A DNA stretch of 48,707 nt from Sideroxydans sp. (GTDB lineage: Bacteria > Pseudomonadota > Gammaproteobacteria > Burkholderiales > Gallionellaceae). Below, one piece after another: positions 17,303-25,939 of this stretch. A program made the position numbers and the translations under genes. How positions within the stretch are numbered: the stretch's first letter is position 1; every line of letters begins with the position of its first letter. The DNA lies in assembly GCA_024636935.1 (NCBI GenBank), contig JAGXGC010000032.1, forward strand, positions 1-48,707, in the 5' to 3' direction. Under the pieces are notes generated by a model that worked only from the letters and a program-made list of their open reading frames with translations, had not been told where the DNA came from and searched no databases.

Positions 17303-19759
17303 ATGAGTCACGGTAATAGCATTGCGGTAGGCTGCTTTCATTGTGGCCTGCCGATCCCATCAGAGGATGAATTCAAAACGACGCTGGAAGGTAAGCAAAG
17401 AAATTTCTGCTGCTTCGGTTGTCAGTCTGTGTGTGCGGCCATCTACGAAGCGGGCTTGGAGGGTTATTACCAGCGCACACCGGAAGGAGCCCTTCTGGGC
17501 CCGCCACCTGAACCACCCAAAGACATAGAAATATACGACTTCGATGAGGTGCAGCAGGATTTCACATCATGCTCAGGTGACGAGCGAGACATTCATCTAT
17601 TGGTTGAGGGCATCCACTGTGCTGCTTGCGTGTGGCTGATTGAAAGAGGGCTGAATAAAGTCCCCGGTGTACTTTCAGCCGAAGTGAATCTGGCCGGAAA
17701 ACGATTGCATTTGAAGTGGGATAACAGTCGGAGCAAGCTGTCGGACCTGATCAGGGCATTGGTGCGAATCGGCTACTCCGCGGTCCCATATGATTCCGAG
17801 AGTGCGGAAGGCGCAATAAAAAAAACCAACCGTGCCATGTTGTTTCGTCTGTTCTTCGCCGGATTCGCGGCAATGAATATGATGTGGATTGCCATTGCAC
17901 TATATAGCGGCGCAAATCAGGATGAGTTTCGTGGTTTCTTTCACTGGATGGGGCTAGTGCTGGCGACGCCAACACTCTTCTACTCCGGTTACCCTTTCTT
18001 CAAAGGCGCGGCGGGTGGATTAAGAGCGGGGCATCTGACCATGGATCTGCCAATCGTGATCGGACTGTCGGTGACATTCAGCTATTCCCTGTACGTAACG
18101 CTGACAAATAACCAGCATGGTGAAGTCTATTTCGATACCGTCACTAATCTGACATTCGTCATTTTGATTGGGCGATACCTTGAAGGTATGTTTAGACATC
18201 AGGCAGTATCGGCAACCAAACGTCTTATGGAGCTACAGCCTAGAGTCGCTTTAGTGATCAAAGATGGCGAAGAAAAGATGACGCCGATACGTGCAGTGAT
18301 GCTAGGTGATCAGGTGCTGGTGAAACCTGGCTACACAGTCCCAGTTGATGGAGTGGTGCTGGATGGTCAAAGTTCAGTGGATGAGTCAATGCTAAGCGGA
18401 GAATCGGCGCCAGTCCACAAGCAGGCTGGAGACACCGTCTCGGCAGGGACAGTTAATACTTCGGGGGCTTTGCGGGTTGAGATGCGAACGCTGCAACAAG
18501 ATACCGTATTGTCCAGAATTATCCGTCTGGTTGAAGAGGCGCAGTCTTCGAAAGCACCCATCCAGCGTTTGGCCGATACTATTGTGCCGTGGTTCGTGCT
18601 GGTGACGCTGTTGTGCGCATGTCTGACCTTCTTTATTTGGAATACGCAAGACTTCGAGCTAGCCCTGATGGCGGCGACTTCGGTGCTCATTATCACTTGT
18701 CCATGCGCACTCGGCATGGCAACACCGATGTCTATCGCCGTCGCCTCGGGCCTAGGAGCTATGCATGGCATTCTGGTCAAGAACGGACTGGTGCTTGAAA
18801 CCTTGTCAAAAGTGACCCACTTCGTCTTTGACAAAACCGGCACGCTGACCGAAGGAAGAATGAGCGTTGCGCAAGCAGATTTTGCAACAGGAGTGAATGC
18901 ACAGGAGATGATCTCTAAAGCTGCGGCTGCAGAACGCTACAGTGAACACAGTACTGCGCACGCAGTGGTGGCATATGCAGAGAGCCAGCAGTATGTGTTC
19001 CGTACTATCGAGGTAGGCGATTTTCACGCAACCGCCGGTTTGGGTATTTCGGCAACCGCAGGCGGGCAGGAGGTCAGGCTGGGAAGTGCCAGTTGGATGG
19101 CGCAATCCGGCGTGATGCTCGATGAAGCTCTACAGGCGAGAGCCCATCAGTGGGAGTCGCAAGCAATAAGTTGTGTCTATATGGCGTGCGCCGGGCGGCA
19201 CGTGGCGGTATTTGGACTGGCCGACCAGTTGCGTGGTGATGCACAGCAGTTGGTAGATGCACTGAGAGAGGCCGGAATGGGCATGACTTTGCTGAGTGGT
19301 GACCGTCGCCCGGTCGCAGAAGCGATCGCACGTCAATTAGGCGGCATGGAAGTGATAGCTGAAGTGATGCCGCAAGATAAGGATCGGGTCATACAGCAAC
19401 TACAGCAAAAAGGTGAGATCGTGGCAATGGTAGGGGATGGCGTGAACGATGCGCCAGCCCTGATTCGATCGAATGTGGGTATCGCATTGGGTTCGGGTAC
19501 CGATGTATCCATCGATAGTGCGGACATCGTATTGATGCATAACGAATTGAGCAAGGTATTGCAGGCGACTCAGCTCTCTCGTCGTACCTTGCGCACTATC
19601 AAGCAGAATATCGGTCTATCATTCTTGTATAACATTATCATGGTGCCTTTGGCGATGATGGCCAGAGTCAGTCCGCTAGTGGCGGCGATCACAATGCCGA
19701 TCAGTTCGCTGATCGTGATTGGAAATGCGGCGCGGATAAGCACTATGTTCAGGAAGTGA
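17303..19759 (+). CDS. ccoI: Copper-translocating P1B-type ATPase CcoI/FixI
   Basis: CcoI moves copper across the inner membrane for the CuB site of cbb3 oxidase. The 818-residue protein starts with a cysteine-rich segment ([19 protein letters not shown]), then an HMA domain with GIHCAACVW around residue 105, membrane helices, SGES and TGE-type actuator motifs, the metal site CPC in [11 protein letters not shown] (about 466), DKTGT (phosphorylated Asp, about 510) and [10 protein letters not shown] (about 711). The extra N-terminal cysteine region is typical of FixI-like ATPases rather than CopA. It starts 12 bp after ccoH and ends 7 bp before ccoS. Confidence 0.95.
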   Translation: MSHGNSIAVGCFHCGLPIPSEDEFKTTLEGKQRNFCCFGCQSVCAAIYEAGLEGYYQRTPEGALLGPPPEPPKDIEIYDFDEVQQDFTSCSGDERDIHLLVEGIHCAACVWLIERGLNKVPGVLSAEVNLAGKRLHLKWDNSRSKLSDLIRALVRIGYSAVPYDSESAEGAIKKTNRAMLFRLFFAGFAAMNMMWIAIALYSGANQDEFRGFFHWMGLVLATPTLFYSGYPFFKGAAGGLRAGHLTMDLPIVIGLSVTFSYSLYVTLTNNQHGEVYFDTVTNLTFVILIGRYLEGMFRHQAVSATKRLMELQPRVALVIKDGEEKMTPIRAVMLGDQVLVKPGYTVPVDGVVLDGQSSVDESMLSGESAPVHKQAGDTVSAGTVNTSGALRVEMRTLQQDTVLSRIIRLVEEAQSSKAPIQRLADTIVPWFVLVTLLCACLTFFIWNTQDFELALMAATSVLIITCPCALGMATPMSIAVASGLGAMHGILVKNGLVLETLSKVTHFVFDKTGTLTEGRMSVAQADFATGVNAQEMISKAAAAERYSEHSTAHAVVAYAESQQYVFRTIEVGDFHATAGLGISATAGGQEVRLGSASWMAQSGVMLDEALQARAHQWESQAISCVYMACAGRHVAVFGLADQLRGDAQQLVDALREAGMGMTLLSGDRRPVAEAIARQLGGMEVIAEVMPQDKDRVIQQLQQKGEIVAMVGDGVNDAPALIRSNVGIALGSGTDVSIDSADIVLMHNELSKVLQATQLSRRTLRTIKQNIGLSFLYNIIMVPLAMMARVSPLVAAITMPISSLIVIGNAARISTMFRK

Positions 19760-19766
19760 GGGAAAA

Positions 19767-19949
19767 ATGGAAGTCATCTACAGTTTGATACCGGGCATGA
19801 TGTTCTTCGGCGTCCTCTTTGTGATCGTACTGATCATTGCTGTAAAAAAAGGTCAGTATGAGGACATGGAGGGAGGCGGTCAGCGCATTCTGATGGACGA
19901 TGACGAAGAAATGATGCCGCACCCGAACAAAAAGGCGGACGCGGATTAA
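19767..19949 (+). CDS. ccoS: cbb3 oxidase maturation protein CcoS
   Basis: The 60-residue protein has one membrane helix (IPGMMFFGVLFVIVLIIAV) followed by KKGQYEDMEGGGQRILMDDDE, the acidic tail typical of CcoS. CcoS is required for cofactor insertion into cbb3. AGGGAAAA precedes the ATG. It is the last gene of ccoGHIS and ends 3 bp before the convergent gene at 19953. Confidence 0.93.
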   Translation: MEVIYSLIPGMMFFGVLFVIVLIIAVKKGQYEDMEGGGQRILMDDDEEMMPHPNKKADAD

Positions 19950-19952
19950 TGA

Positions 19953-20630
19953 CTACTTAGTATTTTGCGATGCCTGCTTGAGAAGCGGGGTTACCAAGAT
20001 GTCGAATTCATTAGGTGAGACGTATTGCAAGATTGGTTTTTGTCCTTCGCTCATCGTGATATCCAGCCCGTGCTGTGGATAAAGCCAATGGGAGGTGCCG
20101 TGCTTTTCTTCCTTGATGATTTGTGAGGGCTCGCCGAAACGCTTAAGAATCAGCGCTTCATCAACACGTACGCCAGGCATGTAAGTAAGGCTGCTGATGG
20201 GGGCTTTGCGCAGTGTCTCAATATCCTCTGGGGTGAGGGTAATTTTCTTGCCGCTGCCAGTCCCTGCCATGCGTAAACCACGCTCGTACATAGATTTCAG
20301 GTCAGCCTCTGAGATATCGGCAGTCAGCACCACGCGGGAACGTAAACCCGCAAGATTAATCTGCTCAAAGAACAGTTCAGCGGAAAGGTCACCTTCAGGT
20401 GATTTGAACAGGCTGGGTTCGGCCTGTTCTTTGAATCGAATTTCAGCTTCACCCGGCGTTGATTGCCCCAGCGTGAGTCCGAACACCTTAACCGAATTTG
20501 GGGTGGGGTGTTCGATATGCCAGGGTAAGTCCTCCTTGTCAGGACGGTCTCCTGGAATCAGGAACGAGCCAAAAATGATGACGACGGAAAAGATGCCGAC
20601 GACCCAGTAGATTTTTTTCTCAGTTGTCAT
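19953..20630 (-). CDS. Unrecognised single-helix membrane-anchored protein
   Basis: I do not recognise this 225-residue protein. One N-terminal helix (VVGIFSVVIIFGSFLI) would anchor a soluble, probably periplasmic, domain that begins with HPTPNSVKVFGLTLGQSTPGEAE and ends near the C-terminus with LYPQHGLDITMSEGQKPIL. There are no cysteines and no heme or metal motif. The GLTLGQST segment resembles the start of small periplasmic repeat domains that track lipoprotein-like substrates, but this is only a resemblance. It follows the 4-helix gene by 21 bp in the same direction and is convergent with ccoS, so the pair sits between the cbb3 maturation genes and fnr. Confidence 0.8.
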   Translation of the reverse strand: MTTEKKIYWVVGIFSVVIIFGSFLIPGDRPDKEDLPWHIEHPTPNSVKVFGLTLGQSTPGEAEIRFKEQAEPSLFKSPEGDLSAELFFEQINLAGLRSRVVLTADISEADLKSMYERGLRMAGTGSGKKITLTPEDIETLRKAPISSLTYMPGVRVDEALILKRFGEPSQIIKEEKHGTSHWLYPQHGLDITMSEGQKPILQYVSPNEFDILVTPLLKQASQNTK

Positions 20631-20651
20631 TTCGCTCTGTTTAATATGAAT

Positions 20652-21158
20652 TTATGCAGTCGGCGCGGCGTTTGGAATCACAGTTCCTTTGGGCAGTTTG
20701 CTGCATTTGGCCTGATGTACAGCATCGTTGCCGAGCACGACTAGGATTAGAAGCGAAACCATGAAGGGCAGCAAGCCCACGCCACCCAGCAAGGCAATTG
20801 TTGCAATTTTGGACCATCCCATGGCGGAGGATATCCACAGGCCGCCAGCAATCACAACGCAAGTGATACTTAGCAGCCACATGAAGTGCGAGTTACGCTT
20901 GTGGGCGAGGCACCAGTGGGATTTGACAAACACTGTGTCATCACCGGCTTCAACTTTGCGCGCCTTGATGAGGATGTAGCCAGTGATCGCGAATGATATC
21001 GCGGGCACGATGAGTACCATCAGCGGGAAGGTGCTGAACACGCCAAAAGTGGAAGCAAACACCAGAATGTGGTTGAACACCAGATTGATCAGGAAGATCT
21101 CGTGTGGCCACTTGGCACGTACGATCTCGTCGGGAGTGGCATTGTATTTTTCGCTCAT
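20652..21158 (-). CDS. Unrecognised four-helix membrane protein
   Basis: The 168-residue protein has four predicted membrane segments: LVFNHILVFASTFGVF, LMVLIVPAISFAITGYIL, FMWLLSITCVVIAGGLWI and TIALLGGVGLLPFMVSLLILVVL. Between the second and third lies a charged loop with HWCLAHKRNSHF. No family is recognised. ATG 21158 is chosen because TTGAGG lies 6 bases upstream; the frame opens at the TTG of that same element. It is the first of two minus-strand genes between ccoS and fnr, so a link to low-oxygen respiration is possible by position only. Confidence 0.82.
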   Translation of the reverse strand: MSEKYNATPDEIVRAKWPHEIFLINLVFNHILVFASTFGVFSTFPLMVLIVPAISFAITGYILIKARKVEAGDDTVFVKSHWCLAHKRNSHFMWLLSITCVVIAGGLWISSAMGWSKIATIALLGGVGLLPFMVSLLILVVLGNDAVHQAKCSKLPKGTVIPNAAPTA

Positions 21159-21224
21159 GGGATGCCTCAAGATTGAAGTGGGGATGCAGGATACTGATTC
21201 TGCGAAGTTAATGGAATGAATTTA

Positions 21225-21965
21225 TCATTTGCCGACCATCTCGCGCAGTCTGTGTAAGGCAAGGATATCCACTGCGCGCGCTTTGACTTGTATCAAGCCT
21301 TCATCCTGAAAATGAGAGAAGGCACGGCTGACAGTCTCCAGTTTGAGGCCGAGATAACTACCGATCTCCATACGGGACATGCGTAAGCGCAGTTGTGTTG
21401 CAGACATGCCGTGTATCGCATTGCGCTGTGACAAGTTCAGCAGAAAGGCCGCCAATCGCTCTTCGGCGCGCATTGAGCCAAGCAGTAGCATGATGCCTTG
21501 GTCGCGAACGATCTCGCGACTCATGATTTTATGTAGATGGCGCTGCAAACTGGGAATTTCACGACTGAGCTCGGCTAGCTTAGCGTAAGGGAGTTCACAT
21601 ACTTCAGTGTCTTCCATGGCCAGCGCTTCGCAGGTATGGATATCGGTGCTGATTGCTTCCAACCCAACGATTTCACCTGCCATCAGGAAACCGGTGACCT
21701 GCTCGCGTCCATCTTCGTGCAATACACGGGTCTTGAAGGAGCCGCTACGGATTGCATGCAGTGATTTGAAACGATCCCCCGAACGATACAGGTAGTCGCC
21801 CGTAGCAAAGCTGCGCTTCTGGTTGCTCAACTCCTCTAAGCGAGCCATCTCGTCAGGGGTCAGATCAACTGGAAGGCATAATTCACGCAAGTTGCAGTTG
21901 GAGCAGGCAACCCGCAGGCGTGAAATTTCGGTTAGATTTATGTCGTTCAAAGCCACAATCAGCAA
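21225..21965 (-). CDS. fnr: FNR-type oxygen-sensing transcription regulator
   Basis: The protein (246 residues from the frame opening) keeps the four 4Fe-4S ligands of FNR: C21, C24 and C30 in CSNCNLRELC, and C112. A cyclic-nucleotide-like fold, dimer helix and HTH follow; the recognition helix LKLETVSRAFSHF has the E-x2-S-R pattern that reads TTGAT half sites. Loss of the cluster by oxygen should inactivate it. Three near-match FNR boxes occur in this window. The start is uncertain: no ATG is available, and TTG 21965, GTG 21956 and TTG 21950 all lack a clear ribosome binding site, which may keep translation low. Divergent from hemN. Confidence 0.94.
   Translation of the reverse strand: MLIVALNDINLTEISRLRVACSNCNLRELCLPVDLTPDEMARLEELSNQKRSFATGDYLYRSGDRFKSLHAIRSGSFKTRVLHEDGREQVTGFLMAGEIVGLEAISTDIHTCEALAMEDTEVCELPYAKLAELSREIPSLQRHLHKIMSREIVRDQGIMLLLGSMRAEERLAAFLLNLSQRNAIHGMSATQLRLRMSRMEIGSYLGLKLETVSRAFSHFQDEGLIQVKARAVDILALHRLREMVGK
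21283..21296. promoter_or_regulatory. FNR-box-like sequence inside the 3' end of fnr
   Basis: TTGACTTGTATCAA matches the FNR consensus as well as the ccoN box does, but it lies inside the fnr coding sequence and no good -10 is found at the right distance for the minus-strand genes that start at 21158. It may be chance. Confidence 0.25.
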
Positions 21966-21985
21966 ATGGTTGATACGTCGCTATT

Positions 21986-21999
21986 TTGACATATATCAA
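21986..21999 (+). promoter_or_regulatory. FNR box between fnr and hemN
   Basis: TTGACATATATCAA matches the FNR consensus at 9 of 10 positions. For hemN it gives a start site near 22034, with CATAGT at 22021-22026 as a possible -10. For fnr it lies just upstream of the start codon candidates, where bound FNR would block transcription, so autorepression is plausible. Confidence 0.8.
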
Positions 22000-22051
22000 G
22001 TCAAACGGGCAGCAAACTGGCATAGTTACGCCCTTGCTAGAGGAGGAGAGG

Positions 22052-23446
22052 ATGAACGAGGCAGTAAATCAACTGGTTGTAGACTTGGAACTGATACGCA
22101 GGCTGGACAAGAACGGGCCGCGCTACACTTCCTACCCAACTGCAGACCGGTTCGTAGAAGCATTCAACGCTGAGAGTTATAGCCACTGGCTGGCCAAGCG
22201 CGAGATTGGCGGCGTAGGACGTCCGCTCTCGCTATATATCCATATTCCGTTCTGCAACACACTTTGCTTCTACTGTGCTTGCAATAAGGTTATTACCAAG
22301 GATCGTAGCAAGTCGGCAGAATATGTACGCTACCTGATCAAGGAAATGGCGATTCAGGCGGAGCTGTTGGGGCCGGGCCAAGTCGTGGAGCAACTGCATT
22401 TTGGCGGTGGTACGCCGACCTTCATGAGCGATGATGAGATTCGCGAAGTGATGGCAGCGATAGGCAAGTACTTCAAGTTGGTCGATGACGGTGAATATTC
22501 TATCGAGATCGACCCGCGCAAAGTTAGTGACGAGACCATCGCGCTGCTTGGCGCGACCGGCTTCAATCGCATCAGTATCGGCGTGCAGGATTTCGACGAT
22601 GATGTGCAAAAAGCTGTCAATCGTATTCAGAGCGAGGAAGAGACGCTGCGCATTATCAATGCCGCACGTGCCAATGGCTTTAAATCGGTCAGTATCGACC
22701 TGATTTATGGTCTGCCGAAACAGACTCTGGAAGGTTTTGAGCGCACCTTGGATCGCGTGATTGCAGCCAATCCAGATCGTCTGTCGATCTACAACTACGC
22801 GCACATGCCCACCATCTTCAAGCCACAGCGCCGCATTCATGAAGCGGATCTGCCGGAGCCGCAGGTGAAGCTGGACATTCTGAGTATGGCGGTCAACAAG
22901 TTGACCGGTGCAGGCTACGTGTATATTGGTATGGATCACTTTGCCAAACCGGAAGACGAACTTGCCGTCGCACAACGTGAAGGACGCCTGCACCGTAATT
23001 TCCAAGGTTACTCGACCCATTCGGATTGCGATCTCGTTGCTCTCGGGGTGAGTGCGATTGGCAAGATCGGCCCGACCTACAGCCAGAACTATCGGGAGTT
23101 GGAGCCGTATTACGATGCGCTGGATCGTAACGAGTTGCCGATCATGCGTGGTTTGGAGCTGAATTCAGATGATTTGGTGCGGCGTGCCATCATTCAGGCG
23201 TTGATGTGCCATTTCGAGATATCGAAAGAATCATTCAATATCTCTTATCTGATCGAATTCGACACATATTTCGCGGCCGAGATTAAAGAGCTGGAGGAAT
23301 ATGCACGTGAAGGCTTGCTTGAGCTATCCACGCAGTGGATCACCGTTACACCTAAGGGGCGCATGTTGATCCGCAATATCTGTATGGTGTTCGACAAGTA
23401 CCTGCGCACACGTCAGGAACATGCACGTTACTCTAAGGTAATATAA
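22052..23446 (+). CDS. hemN: Oxygen-independent coproporphyrinogen III dehydrogenase
   Basis: HemN converts coproporphyrinogen III to protoporphyrinogen IX without oxygen, using SAM radicals. The 464-residue protein has the full HemN motif C68-x3-C72-x2-C75-x-C77 (FCNTLCFYCACNK), YTSYPTAD near the N-terminus, FGGGTPTFM and SIGVQDFDDDVQKAVNR. The fourth cysteine distinguishes it from HemW at 8359. ATG 22052 is chosen because GAGGAGGAGAGG lies directly upstream; the frame opens 66 bp earlier inside the FNR box. Regulation by FNR fits heme supply for cbb3 oxidase under low oxygen. Confidence 0.96.
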   Translation: MNEAVNQLVVDLELIRRLDKNGPRYTSYPTADRFVEAFNAESYSHWLAKREIGGVGRPLSLYIHIPFCNTLCFYCACNKVITKDRSKSAEYVRYLIKEMAIQAELLGPGQVVEQLHFGGGTPTFMSDDEIREVMAAIGKYFKLVDDGEYSIEIDPRKVSDETIALLGATGFNRISIGVQDFDDDVQKAVNRIQSEEETLRIINAARANGFKSVSIDLIYGLPKQTLEGFERTLDRVIAANPDRLSIYNYAHMPTIFKPQRRIHEADLPEPQVKLDILSMAVNKLTGAGYVYIGMDHFAKPEDELAVAQREGRLHRNFQGYSTHSDCDLVALGVSAIGKIGPTYSQNYRELEPYYDALDRNELPIMRGLELNSDDLVRRAIIQALMCHFEISKESFNISYLIEFDTYFAAEIKELEEYAREGLLELSTQWITVTPKGRMLIRNICMVFDKYLRTRQEHARYSKVI

Positions 23447-23525
23447 GTCCGGACTGCGGCCCGTTCCTCGCAATTAAGCGAGCAAGGGTGGCTCTATGGA
23501 GGAGACCCCGTTATCTGGGGAGAAC

Positions 23526-24773
23526 ATGACAATAAAAGTAGATGATTTTCGCTTAAAGCTCGGTAAGGATGAGCTGGTGCCCATCGTGATTGGTGGAATG
23601 GGTGTTGATATTTCAACGGCCGATCTAGCATTGGAAGCGGCCCGCTTGGGTGGCGTCGGCCACATCTCGGATGCGATGCTGCCAACTGTTTCGGATCGTC
23701 GATATGACACTGGCTTCGTCAAAGAAAAGCTGAAGCAGTACAAGTACAACATAGACAATTCGGACAAGGCGGATATCAAGTTCGATCTTGGCCATATTGC
23801 CGAATCTACTCGTCTGCATGTGAGCAAGACCATGGAACGCAAGCGCGGTGAAGGCATGGTATTTATCAATATCATGGAAAAGCTGACCATGAATTCGCCT
23901 CGCGATACTTTGCGGGTGAGGTTGCATGAAGCCTTGTCCGCTGGCATCGATGGCATCACCCTAGCCGCCGGTTTGCACCTCGGCTCGTTCACTTTAATGG
24001 AAGATCACCCCCGCTTCCGCGATGTAAAGCTGGGCATCATCGTCTCTTCCGTGCGCGCACTGCAATTGTTTCTGCGCAAGAACGTCAAGACTAAACGCCT
24101 GCCGGACTTTGTCGTGGTGGAAGGGCCGCTTGCCGGTGGTCATTTGGGTTTCGGCATGGACTGGGCGCAGTATGATTTGCGCACCATCGTCAACGAGATA
24201 CATGCATTCTTGAAAGCCGAAAACCTTGAGATACCCGTGATTCCCGCGGGCGGCATCTTCACTGGCAGCGATGCGGCCAGCTATCTGCATGAAGGAGCGG
24301 GGGCAGTGCAGGTGGCGACGCGCTTCACGGTGGCAAAGGAGTGCGGATTGCCGCCGGAAGTGCAACAGGAATACTTCAAGGCCAGCGAAGACGATATTGA
24401 AGTGAATGGTACATCGCCCACGGGCTATCCCATGCGAATGCTTAAGAACAGCCCATCTACTGGCTCAGGCATCCGCCCCGGTTGTGAGTCATACGGCTAT
24501 CTACTGGATGCCAGCGGGCGTTGCGATTACATTGATGCATACAACCGTGAGGTCGCTGCGCATCCGGGGGAGAAGAAGATCGCAGTGATGGACAAGACCT
24601 GTTTGTGCACCCACATGCGCAACTTCAAATGCTGGACTTGTGGACAAACCACCAGCCGCCTGAAAGACACCACGAACAAGTTGGCGGATGGGAGTTACCA
24701 ATTGCTGAGCGCTGAGCACGTGTTCAAGGACTACCAGTTTAGTACCGGCAATAAGATCGCACTTCCTGAATAA
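23526..24773 (+). CDS. Nitronate monooxygenase-like FMN protein with Cys-rich tail
   Basis: The protein (415 residues from ATG 23526) has the TIM-barrel NMO/2-nitropropane dioxygenase pattern: IGGMGVDISTADLALEAARL at the start, GIDGITLAAGL, EGPLAGGHLGFG with the flavin-site histidine near residue 205, VIPAGGIFTGSD and GAGAVQVATRF. Characterised relatives oxidise nitronates or reduce enoyl-ACP. Unusual is a C-terminal extension with RPGCESYG, GRCDY and CLCTHMRNFKCWTCGQ, a CxC-x7-CxxC set that could bind zinc or an iron-sulfur cluster. ATG 23496 is an alternative start; 23526 has GGGGAG close by. It follows hemN by 79 bp. The substrate is unknown. Confidence 0.85.
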   Translation: MTIKVDDFRLKLGKDELVPIVIGGMGVDISTADLALEAARLGGVGHISDAMLPTVSDRRYDTGFVKEKLKQYKYNIDNSDKADIKFDLGHIAESTRLHVSKTMERKRGEGMVFINIMEKLTMNSPRDTLRVRLHEALSAGIDGITLAAGLHLGSFTLMEDHPRFRDVKLGIIVSSVRALQLFLRKNVKTKRLPDFVVVEGPLAGGHLGFGMDWAQYDLRTIVNEIHAFLKAENLEIPVIPAGGIFTGSDAASYLHEGAGAVQVATRFTVAKECGLPPEVQQEYFKASEDDIEVNGTSPTGYPMRMLKNSPSTGSGIRPGCESYGYLLDASGRCDYIDAYNREVAAHPGEKKIAVMDKTCLCTHMRNFKCWTCGQTTSRLKDTTNKLADGSYQLLSAEHVFKDYQFSTGNKIALPE

Positions 24774-24776
24774 GTC

Positions 24777-25529
24777 TTAAATCAATCTAGAACAGACTGA
24801 ACATTGTGGATCGCGCGCCAGTTTCATAACGCGCGGTTGCATGGTCAGCGCGTCTAGCGTGAGTAGCTTGCCATGCAGGGTAGTTTCAATCCCTGCTAGC
24901 AATTTCAGCGCTTCGGCAGCCTGCATACTGCCCACGATGCCGACCAGTGGCGCGAACACGCCCATCACCGCACAGCGCGTCTCTTCGGCTTCGCTGTCTT
25001 CGGGATATAGGCAGTTGTAGCAGGGACTGTTTGGGCGGCGAAAATCAAACACACTCACTTGGCCATCGAAGCGCGTGGCCGCACCTGACACCAGCGGTTT
25101 TCTTGCTGCGGCACAAACGCGATTTAACGCGTAGCGCGTGGGGAAGTTGTCGCTGCAATCCAGCACGATGTCCGCTTCTGCCACCAAGGCGGTCAGACGA
25201 GCCTCATCTGCCCGTTCTTGCAGCGTAAGCACGCGAACTTCAGGGTTGATTGCATTTAACGTCTGTTGCGCAGATTTAACTTTGGCTGTGCCGATATTCG
25301 CAGTGCGATGTGCCAGTTGGCGCTGGAGATTAGTGAGGTCGACCTGATCATCGTCGCACAGGGTAAGTGTGCCAACGCCAGCGGCGGTGAGGAACATGGC
25401 GGCTGGCGAACCCAGACCGCCGGCACCGAGAATCAACACATGGGCATCGATGAATGATTGTTGTCCTTCGATACCGATCTCAGGCAGCAGGATGTGGCGG
25501 CTATAGCGCAGCAGCTGGCTATCGTCCAT
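24777..25529 (-). CDS. moeB: ThiF/MoeB-family adenylyltransferase
   Basis: The 250-residue E1-like enzyme has the ATP-binding loop LGAGGLGSPAAMFL, the catalytic region DDDQVDLTNLQRQ, DCSDNFPTRY and two CxxC pairs for zinc (CYNCLYP and CSVCSRLI). It adenylates the C-terminal glycine of a ubiquitin-like sulfur carrier: MoaD for molybdopterin, or ThiS for thiamine. As no separate thiF lies beside thiS or thiG, one enzyme may serve both, which is inference. No rhodanese domain is fused. It is the last gene of the gpmI-envC-ctpA run, 6 bp after the gene at 25536. Confidence 0.9.
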   Translation of the reverse strand: MDDSQLLRYSRHILLPEIGIEGQQSFIDAHVLILGAGGLGSPAAMFLTAAGVGTLTLCDDDQVDLTNLQRQLAHRTANIGTAKVKSAQQTLNAINPEVRVLTLQERADEARLTALVAEADIVLDCSDNFPTRYALNRVCAAARKPLVSGAATRFDGQVSVFDFRRPNSPCYNCLYPEDSEAEETRCAVMGVFAPLVGIVGSMQAAEALKLLAGIETTLHGKLLTLDALTMQPRVMKLARDPQCSVCSRLI

Positions 25530-25535
25530 CCGGTA

Positions 25536-25937
25536 TCACTTCGCTTCTCGGGCTTCGGGCGGGATGTCGACGTGATCGCCGTGGGGATGCTGCTCGTAGG
25601 CTTTGACGAATACTTCCTGTGAATTGTTCTTCGTGCGAGGTTCAGGCGTCTTCAGGTTGTGGTATTGCACATCTTCGCAATAGTGGATGAGCGTATGCTT
25701 GATGCGCTCAAACAAGCTGAAATCAAAACGAAACCCTTCCTTCTGAAGTGCCTTCTGCAAGCCTTCAAGCGAATAATGCGCCACGCTGTAGCGTATAAGT
25801 AGCGATTGGGGAGTGGCGCCGCGCTCCACTTCAAAATTCTTCAAACCGCTTAGCAGCAGAAAAGCCTGCTCGGCTTGATCAGCTGGTTCGTCGGTGAAGA
25901 CTAGTACGCGTTGCTTGTGCAGTTCGAACGGATTCAT
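25536..25937 (-). CDS. Small protein of unknown function, ferredoxin-like pattern
   Basis: I do not recognise this 133-residue protein. Its first 65 residues alternate strand-helix-strand-strand-helix-strand (RVLVFTDEP, QAEQAFLLLSGL, NFEVERGATPQSLLIRYS, LEGLQKALQKEGFRF), a ferredoxin-like pattern as in HMA domains but without CxxC. The rest is charged, with one cysteine (HYCEDVQYHN) and an HPHGDHVDIPPEAREAK end containing three histidines. It lies 2 bp after ctpA and 6 bp before moeB, so it is co-translated in this operon. Confidence 0.82.
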   Translation of the reverse strand: MNPFELHKQRVLVFTDEPADQAEQAFLLLSGLKNFEVERGATPQSLLIRYSVAHYSLEGLQKALQKEGFRFDFSLFERIKHTLIHYCEDVQYHNLKTPEPRTKNNSQEVFVKAYEQHPHGDHVDIPPEAREAK

Positions 25938-25939
25938 TT

